Positions 29,186-35,349 of a DNA stretch of 35,349 bases are shown here, piece after piece. The notes under the pieces were generated by a model. It did no database searches and was not told where the DNA came from. It saw nothing but the letters and a program-made list of their open reading frames with translations. The stretch spans positions 1 through 35,349 of the forward strand of contig CALLPP010000060.1 of NCBI GenBank assembly GCA_938015655.1. Reading direction: 5' to 3'. The position numbers and the translations under genes are program-made. The first letter of the stretch is position 1. Each line of letters opens with the position of its first letter. This DNA comes from an uncultured Algisphaera sp. (GTDB lineage Bacteria; Planctomycetota; Phycisphaerae; Phycisphaerales; Phycisphaeraceae).

Positions 29186-30130
29186 ATGCAAATCATCCTT
29201 GCCAGCCCGCGCGGCTTCTGCGCCGGCGTACACATGGCCATCGACACCGTACAAGAGTTGGTGGACCTCATCGGCACACCGCTCTACGTCTACCACGCGA
29301 TCGTGCACAACAAGCACGTGGTCGAACGTTTCGAGCGGCAGGGGGTGACGTTCGTGGAGTCGATCGACGAGGTTCCCCTGGGTGAAACCGTGGTGTTTAG
29401 CGCCCACGGCGTCAGCCCCGCGGTCCGCGAGCAGTCGGCCGACCGCGACTTGAGGATGATCGATGCCACCTGCCCGCTGGTGACCAAAGTCCACGTCGAG
29501 GCCCGGCGCTACGCCAAAATGGGCCACCAGATTCTGCTGGTTGGTCACGAAAACCACCAGGAAATCAAAGGCACCTACGGCGAAGCCCCCGAGGTCATGC
29601 ACATCGTCGAAAGCCCCGCCGACGTGGCGCGGCTCGACTTCCCCGCAACCCAGCCACTGACCTACCTCACCCAGACCACGCTGAGCATCGACGACGCCAA
29701 CACTATCATCGGCGCTATCAAGGAGCGATTCCCGTGGTGCAACGCGCCCCCAAAGGAAGACATCTGTTACGCGACCACCAACCGCCAACACGCGGTGCGC
29801 CAGCTGGCGCCCAGCGCCGACCTCACCCTGGTGATCGGCAGCCACAACAGCAGCAACAGCGTGCGACTGAAAGAGCTAAGCGAGACCGACGGCACCCCAG
29901 CCCACCTACTCGATGATAAAAGCGAACTGAAAGATACCTGGTTCAATGGAGTGGAGCGGGTGCTGGTGACCGCCGGCGCCTCGGCTCCCGACGATCTGGT
30001 CCGAGGGGTGATCGACGAACTGGTCGCTCGCTTTGACGGCAAGATCGACGAGAGCGAACTCGTGAAAGAAGATATGACCTTCGCCCTGCCGGTGCAGCTA
30101 CGGATTTTGAAGCACGAGATGGATTTGTGA
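29186..30130 (+). CDS. ispH: 4-hydroxy-3-methylbut-2-enyl diphosphate reductase
   Basis: MQIILASPRGFCAGVHMAI, YHAIVHNKHVVE, FSAHGVSPAVRE, DATCPLVTKVH, DICYATTNRQHAV, GSHNSSNSVRL. Confidence 0.97.
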   Translation: MQIILASPRGFCAGVHMAIDTVQELVDLIGTPLYVYHAIVHNKHVVERFERQGVTFVESIDEVPLGETVVFSAHGVSPAVREQSADRDLRMIDATCPLVTKVHVEARRYAKMGHQILLVGHENHQEIKGTYGEAPEVMHIVESPADVARLDFPATQPLTYLTQTTLSIDDANTIIGAIKERFPWCNAPPKEDICYATTNRQHAVRQLAPSADLTLVIGSHNSSNSVRLKELSETDGTPAHLLDDKSELKDTWFNGVERVLVTAGASAPDDLVRGVIDELVARFDGKIDESELVKEDMTFALPVQLRILKHEMDL

Positions 30131-30182
30131 ACATCCGACGGGGCGATGCGGTCAGCTGATCACGCGGGGCATATAGTCTAAG

Positions 30183-30369
30183 TACGCCAAGACGCCAAAA
30201 ACGGCCGCAAGGGTTTTCACGTCGAGACGCCGCGCAGCAAGAGGCACCGCTTGTCGTCCCCGGCAGTGTTTTATAGTGAATTTTTTGGGTGCTCGACGCC
30301 GTGCCAACAACGTTCCTCGGCCATGAACGAGATGCGCAATCGCTTGCGTCTTCTCGGCGTCTTGGCGTA
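30183..30369. repeat. intergenic region bounded by 14-bp inverted word repeat
   Basis: TACGCCAAGACGCC (30183-30196) and GGCGTCTTGGCGTA (30356-30369) are perfect reverse complements. Confidence 0.6.
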
Positions 30370-30399
30370 AAACCAAGTATCCACCAGCCTAAGCCGAAC

Positions 30400-31329
30400 T
30401 CATTCCGGCTCGTTCAAACTCTCTACCTTCGCCGGCCGCAGCTTCTTTCGCAGGTCCTCAAACCGGAACCACGTGCCGCGGATACGCTCGGGTTTCTGGG
30501 GGCTTTTGAGCACGACGGTCATGCGTGAACCGTCGCCCTGCGGGTACAGCTCAATCGTGCCCGGCAGCGTCGCGGTAGGTCCCGAAGGCGTCGAGGCGGG
30601 CACCGTCAACTCTCCGGTGAGCACGGCGCTCAGCACGCTGGCCCCGGCAAAGTCAGTGAGCTCCACGCGGGTCAGCCGCCCGGTCTCAGGATGCATCTGC
30701 ATGCGCAGGTTCAATCCCGGCGGCTCAATTACCGCGTAGCCGTTGATCAGTTCGACTTCAGGCGCCGCGGGGCGGCGGTCCGGATCCAGCGGCATCAAGC
30801 CCAGTAGATAAGGCATGACCTCAGGCTGAATCGGCAGGGGCAGTCGACGGCGGATGGGCTGGCCATAATCACCGTGGTAAGCGGTTTCGGTGTCGAACAA
30901 GTCGAACATCCAGAACGCGCGATCGTCGCTGCCCGCCCAGATCTTCACGTCGCCCAGCACCTCCACCGTGAGGGCTGTGTCTAGGGGCCGACGAAAAATC
31001 AGCCGACCGTCGCCGCTTTCGCGCCGCTCGCGGCCGTCGTCTTCACGCCAGCGCAGCGCCACGTCGGTCTTCACGTACACGCGATCCACGGCGCTGGCGT
31101 TGGCGTTGTAGGCCCGGACCAGGTCGGCGTAGTCGGGCGCTGCGGCGGTGGGGATCGGGACGGGGTTGAGGTCGCGTGGGACGATGGGCCCCCGGGCGGT
31201 GCATCCCCCGAGCGCAACGGCCAGCGCGACCCACCCTCTCAGAACGTGTGTGAGAAGCCCCGCACGCCTGCGTGCGGCAAGCACGTGGCTTCTCACACAC
31301 AGTCTCAGCACGGCGTAGCGGGTTTTCAC
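30400..31329 (-). CDS. predicted lipoprotein, function unknown
   Basis: Lipobox-like VLRGWVALAVALGGC then DRVYVKTDVALRWRED...LTVEVLGDVKIWAGSDDRAFWMFDLF; GTG start overlapping upstream stop (GTGA) proposed. Confidence 0.6.
   Translation of the reverse strand: MKTRYAVLRLCVRSHVLAARRRAGLLTHVLRGWVALAVALGGCTARGPIVPRDLNPVPIPTAAAPDYADLVRAYNANASAVDRVYVKTDVALRWREDDGRERRESGDGRLIFRRPLDTALTVEVLGDVKIWAGSDDRAFWMFDLFDTETAYHGDYGQPIRRRLPLPIQPEVMPYLLGLMPLDPDRRPAAPEVELINGYAVIEPPGLNLRMQMHPETGRLTRVELTDFAGASVLSAVLTGELTVPASTPSGPTATLPGTIELYPQGDGSRMTVVLKSPQKPERIRGTWFRFEDLRKKLRPAKVESLNEPE
31246..31300. repeat. nested palindrome within the lipoprotein N-terminal coding region
   Basis: GTGTGTGAGAAGCC (31246-31259) / GGCTTCTCACACAC (31287-31300), plus inner CCGCACGC-CT-GCGTGCGG (31260-31277). 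Confidence 0.8.
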
Positions 31330-31916
31330 AGCTCGGCCTCCAGCACTTCGCCCAGCTGCTCGGTCACCTCGGCGATCTGCGACTCGTCCAGCTGCGGGTC
31401 CAGCACTCGCAGGGCGTCGTCCTCGTTCCACTTGCCAAAGTGGCCCTTGGTCACGTCAAGCTTGGGCGTAAACAGCCACCACTGCTGCACCGGCCCGTCG
31501 CCGTCGGGGTCATCCAGGGCCTCGGTGCCATCGTAGCGCAGCAGCTTCTTACGCATCAAAATGAGCGACACCACGAAGCGGAACGACTGCCGCCGCGGCT
31601 CGTCGGTGTCTTCCAGGCGTCGCAGCAGGTTCATCAGCATCCCGTCGTCCACGAAGGTCTTCTTCTTGGCGTTGGGTTCGGGCACCGTGGTCTTCCAGAA
31701 GCTGAACAGGCGGTCGGGGCGGTAGCCGTCTTCCCACGCCGCGTCGCCCACGTCCACGCGGCGCATGCCCAGCGTGTCTTTGGGGTCGCGCTCTTCAGCC
31801 GGAATGTCAACCAGGGCCGACCAGCAGGTGTCGCCGGGCGCGAGTTCGTCGCCCGACGCGACGCACACGCCCGAGGTTTTCTGCACGTCGTAGCTGGAGG
31901 CGGAGTATTTGGCCAT
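31326..31916 (-). CDS. conserved-type hypothetical protein
   Basis: Intact ORF MAKYSASSYDVQKTSGVCVASGDELAPGDTCWSALVDIPAEERDP... translationally overlapping the next gene. Confidence 0.65.
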   Translation of the reverse strand: MAKYSASSYDVQKTSGVCVASGDELAPGDTCWSALVDIPAEERDPKDTLGMRRVDVGDAAWEDGYRPDRLFSFWKTTVPEPNAKKKTFVDDGMLMNLLRRLEDTDEPRRQSFRFVVSLILMRKKLLRYDGTEALDDPDGDGPVQQWWLFTPKLDVTKGHFGKWNEDDALRVLDPQLDESQIAEVTEQLGEVLEAEL

Positions 31917-31973
31917 GGTGTCTTGGTAGGGGCTTGACGTGCGAGCGGCGCCGGTGTCGCTGAGCAGGGCACG

Positions 31974-32164
31974 TAGGCGTTAGGTTTTAGGCGTTAGGTC
32001 CTAGGAAGACGCAAGCGGGTGCGGGGCGCGAAAGGGGAGGGCGAACCTTCAGGTGGGCCGTCGTTGCATGGTACGCCGGCTCACCAGAAGGTTCGCCCTC
32101 CCCGCGGATGATCCCGACCGCGGCAGCGCTCTTCCTAACGCCCAGGCCCTAACGCCTAACGCCT
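31974..32164. repeat. large intergenic palindromic element with nested inverted repeats
   Basis: Core GGGGAGGGCGAACCTT (32035-32050) / AAGGTTCGCCCTCCCC (32089-32104); outer arms TAGGCGTTAGGTTTTAGGCGTTAGG and CCTAACGCCCAGGCCCTAACGCCTAACGCC. Confidence 0.75.
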
Positions 32165-32204
32165 CCATGGGGTACGCCCTGCGGCCCGCAATCCCCAACG
32201 ACGC

Positions 32205-33053
32205 TCATGCCCCAGCCACCGCCGCTTCGGCGGCGTCCACCGTCTGATCGATCAGCGTGGCGATGGTCATCGGTCCCACGCCGCCGGGCACGGGGGTGAT
32301 CATGCCCGCGTTCACTTGGGCGGCTTCGAAGTCCACGTCGCCCACGTTGCCCTCGTTGTAACCCGCGTCCATGACCACGGCGCCGGGCTTGACCCAGTCG
32401 CCCTGCACAAAGTTGGCCCGCCCCACCGCGGCCACGATGATGTCCGCCGTACGGACAATGTCGGCGATGTTCTGGGTGCGGCTGTGGCAGATGGTGACCG
32501 TGGCGTTGCGGTCCAGCAGCAGGCCGGCCATGGGCTTACCCAGGATCGCGCTGCGGCCGATGACCACCGCGTGCTTGCCCTCGATGGGCAGGTCGTAGGC
32601 GTCCATGAGCCGCACGATGCCGCCGGGGGTACAGCTGGCGAATCCCCGCTCGCCAAACCACATGTTCGCGAAGCTGCCGAAGGTCACCCCGTCCACGTCT
32701 TTGGCCACGGGGATCGCCTCAAACGCCGCCCGCTCGTCCACGTGAGCCGGGGCCGGGTGCTGCAGCAGGATGCCGTGGACCGACGGGTCGGCGCCCAGAT
32801 CGGTCACGACCTTCACCAGTTCTTCGGTGGTGGTTTGTTCCGGCAGCTCGACCTTGCGCGAGCCCATGCCGATTTTCTCGCAGCGTTTGCGCTTCATCTG
32901 CGTGTACACGATCGACGAGGGGTCGCTACCCACCAGGATGGTCACCAGGCAGGGCGTCACCCCGTGGTCGCGCTTCAGCGCGGCGACGCGGGCCTCGGCC
33001 CGGGTCAGGGTTTCTTTCGCGACACGGCTTCCGTCGATGATCTTTTCGCTCAT
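32205..33053 (-). CDS. folD: bifunctional methylenetetrahydrofolate dehydrogenase/methenyltetrahydrofolate cyclohydrolase
   Basis: GSDPSSIVYTQMKRKRCEKIGM, GILLQHPAPAHVDE, KDVDGVTFGSF, HAVVIGRSAILGKPMAGLLLDRNATVTICHSRT, TPVPGGVGPMTIATL. Confidence 0.97.
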   Translation of the reverse strand: MSEKIIDGSRVAKETLTRAEARVAALKRDHGVTPCLVTILVGSDPSSIVYTQMKRKRCEKIGMGSRKVELPEQTTTEELVKVVTDLGADPSVHGILLQHPAPAHVDERAAFEAIPVAKDVDGVTFGSFANMWFGERGFASCTPGGIVRLMDAYDLPIEGKHAVVIGRSAILGKPMAGLLLDRNATVTICHSRTQNIADIVRTADIIVAAVGRANFVQGDWVKPGAVVMDAGYNEGNVGDVDFEAAQVNAGMITPVPGGVGPMTIATLIDQTVDAAEAAVAGA

Positions 33054-33091
33054 GGCTGCAGTTTACCGCGGCGGGCTGCTAGGCTCGGGGC

Positions 33092-34384
33092 ATGCAGGCC
33101 ATTCTTGTGAGCATTGGTGACGAACTCGCTCTGGGACAGACCGTGGACACCAATTCGGCTTGGCTGGCGGGCCGGCTGGCGCAGCTGGGCATCCCCACCC
33201 TTAAACACGAAACCGTGGCGGACGACCTGCCCGAGCTTTCCCGTACGCTACAGCAAGCCACCACACAGGCCGACCTGGTGCTGGTGTCCGGAGGCCTGGG
33301 GCCGACCCCCGACGACCTCACCCGCGAAGCCCTGGCCGCGGCCATGGGTGTGGGGCTGGAAGAAGACCCGGCGGCGCTGGCCGCGCTCACCGGTTTTTTT
33401 GACAACCGGGGCTGCCCGATGCCCGAACGCAACCGCGTTCAGGCCCTCTTCCCCGTGGGGGGGCGCACCATTCCCAACGCCCGGGGCACCGCCCCGGGAC
33501 TGCGAGTGAACCTAAACGGCACGAAACTCTTTGTCATGCCCGGTGTCCCGCACGAGATGAAAGCGATGTACGTCGCGGCGGTCGAGCCGGAACTGCGGGC
33601 GGAGCTTGACGGGGCCTCGGGCGGGCGCCCGGCCATCCTCACCCGAAAGATCAACACCTTCGGCATCGGCGAGAGCGACGCGGCCCAGCGTCTGGGGCCG
33701 CTGATGGACCGCGAACGCAACCCGACCGTGGGTACGACGGTCAGCCGCGGCTACTGCAGCATCCGCGTGCGAGCCGAATGTGCCGACCCTGCCGAGGCCC
33801 AGCGCAAACTCGACGCCACCACTCAGCAGGTCCACGAGCGGCTGGGCCCGCTGGTGTTCGGCCACGACGACGCCACCCTGGCCGCCGACCTGGTCGCCCG
33901 CCTGATCCAAAACGGGCAGAGTGTCGCCACCGCGGAATCTTGCACCGGCGGCCTGGTGGGCGGCATGATCGTCGATGTGCCGGGCAGCAGCGCGGTCTAC
34001 CCGGGGGGCTGGGTGACCTACAGCAACGCCCTGAAACAGAGCCAGTTGGGGGTGCCCGCGGCACTACTGGACGTCCACGGCGCGGTCAGCTCCGCGGTGG
34101 TACAGGCCATGGCCACCGGGGCGCGGGATCGGGCGGGGGCCGACCTTGCGGTGGCGGTCTCGGGCGTGGCGGGCCCGGGAGGTGGAACCGACGAAAAACC
34201 GGTGGGTACGGTCTGGTTTGGTCTGGCTACACCCGCGGGAGTGCAGAGCTATCGTGCCCGGCTGATGGGCGGACGCGAAGCAGTGCGCGACCGTGCGGCC
34301 AAATGCGCCCTGCAGATGCTGCGCTTCACCGTCATGGGCGAAAGCCTCCGGCAAATCCGCTGGCTGGAGCAGATGGCATCCTGA
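33092..34384 (+). CDS. cinA: competence/damage-inducible protein CinA (nicotinamide-nucleotide amidohydrolase)
   Basis: AILVSIGDELALGQTVDTNSAWLAGRLAQLGI, LVSGGLGPTPDDLTREALA, MPGVPHEMKAMY, SVATAESCTGGLVGGMI, AVSGVAGPGGGTDEKPVGTVWFGLA. Confidence 0.95.
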   Translation: MQAILVSIGDELALGQTVDTNSAWLAGRLAQLGIPTLKHETVADDLPELSRTLQQATTQADLVLVSGGLGPTPDDLTREALAAAMGVGLEEDPAALAALTGFFDNRGCPMPERNRVQALFPVGGRTIPNARGTAPGLRVNLNGTKLFVMPGVPHEMKAMYVAAVEPELRAELDGASGGRPAILTRKINTFGIGESDAAQRLGPLMDRERNPTVGTTVSRGYCSIRVRAECADPAEAQRKLDATTQQVHERLGPLVFGHDDATLAADLVARLIQNGQSVATAESCTGGLVGGMIVDVPGSSAVYPGGWVTYSNALKQSQLGVPAALLDVHGAVSSAVVQAMATGARDRAGADLAVAVSGVAGPGGGTDEKPVGTVWFGLATPAGVQSYRARLMGGREAVRDRAAKCALQMLRFTVMGESLRQIRWLEQMAS

Positions 34385-34399
34385 CTTGGACCGTGCGAC

Positions 34400-35041
34400 T
34401 CAGGGGATGGTCGGCGTCACCGCGCAGCCGTAGGGGGCGGTCTGGGTCACCTCCACCGGCTCGCCGTCGAGGATCGCCCTAACTGCACCAATAAGATGGT
34501 TTTGAGCGTCTTCGATGTCCGCCGCATCCTCGCTGGGCGTATCGTCAATCGCTCCCTGGTACCTCAAAACCCCAGCGGGATCAATCACAAACACCTGCGG
34601 CGTTGCAGCCACTCCGTAGAGCTTGCCGACAGTGCCGTAATCGTCCAAAAGCACCGCTGCGCTGGCCGCCTGCGTGGCGGCCACACGCTCGTTCCACACG
34701 TCCGGGCCCACGTACCCCGGCTCACCAAACACCGCTGAACAAATCGTCAGCCAGACCACCCCAGCGTCGGCCGCTTGTGCTTGCCACCGCTGCATCGCGC
34801 CGCCGTCATAAAACTTCTGCACAAACGCACATTCGGTGGCGGTCCACTCCAGCACGACGGTCTTGCCCACAAAATCCGACAGGGCGTGGGTGGTGCCGTG
34901 GCTGTCGGTCAGCGTAAAATCTGGGGCAGACAGCCCAGTGGTAACGTTGCTGGACGCGATCGTTTCCCCGTGGGCCGCGGCCGGGAGTTGCGGGGCCTCC
35001 GCAACGCAAAAGACGGCGAAAAGAAAAAAATGGCGTTTCAT
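34400..35041 (-). CDS. secreted redoxin/thioredoxin-fold protein
   Basis: APDFTLTDSHGTTHALSDFVGKTVVLEWTATECAFVQKFYDGGAMQRWQ...KLYGVAATPQVFVIDPAGVLRYQGAID. Confidence 0.85.
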   Translation of the reverse strand: MKRHFFLFAVFCVAEAPQLPAAAHGETIASSNVTTGLSAPDFTLTDSHGTTHALSDFVGKTVVLEWTATECAFVQKFYDGGAMQRWQAQAADAGVVWLTICSAVFGEPGYVGPDVWNERVAATQAASAAVLLDDYGTVGKLYGVAATPQVFVIDPAGVLRYQGAIDDTPSEDAADIEDAQNHLIGAVRAILDGEPVEVTQTAPYGCAVTPTIP

Positions 35042-35349
35042 GAATTTCTCCGGGTAAACAACACCTGGTCCGGCTTAAACGTCACGAGCCCGTACTCCGC
35101 GGGCGGGGCGCTAACCGATGACGTCTGGGAGCGACGATCTGTCTGCATCCGCAAACCACTCGGTACGGCGCGGAGCCTCAAGGCCGCAAACCTTACGAAC
35201 CCGGGGCCCAAAAGCCAGTGATTTAATTCGGTTCGCGCGACCATGCGGAACCGACCACAAACAACCCAACCTCGCCGAGATTCCCCGTTGCCGCGGACCA
35301 ATGTCCAGAGCGCGGGGTTTACATCACGACCTATCACCTACTACAGCGA

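Noticed and set aside
35038-35337. 99-aa minus-strand ORF at the window end
   Set aside because: No signal peptide, motif or RBS support; overlaps the redoxin start region.

Overview
The window has two parts. Positions 1 to ~2370 are AT-rich and Bacteroidetes-like: a low-molecular-weight protein tyrosine phosphatase, a 55-aa ORF, and the 5' part of arginine decarboxylase speA. From ~2372 to the end the sequence is GC-rich and Planctomycetes/Phycisphaerae-like. speA is cut off abruptly inside a conserved motif exactly where composition changes, so the first ~2.37 kb is most likely a chimeric join. The GC-rich part contains: (i) coiled-coil and envelope-type hypothetical genes plus a single-domain response regulator; (ii) a ~10.7 kb surface-glycan/LPS-core-like cluster (methyltransferase, three GT4 and one GT2 glycosyltransferases, a CgeB-like glycosyltransferase, two YrbL-type kinase-fold proteins, an ELM1-family protein, an LpxL-like acyltransferase); (iii) a class A RNase P RNA on the minus strand; (iv) tRNA-Gln(UUG) followed by glmU(N-domain)-prs-rplY-pth; (v) a minus-strand glycan-use locus (LacI regulator, PEP-CTERM protein, prepilin-like protein, glycoside hydrolase); (vi) ispH, folD, cinA, a redoxin and hypotheticals. 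The most novel signals are non-coding. Two diverged copies (~75% identical, ungapped over ~114 nt) of a MITE-like intergenic element are present; one has perfect 11-bp terminal inverted repeats, and element termini coincide with the stop codons of two adjacent genes. Several other intergenic regions are bounded by short inverted 'word' repeats or palindromes, one of which lies inside a lipoprotein signal-peptide coding region. No CRISPR array, integrase or transposase gene was recognised.
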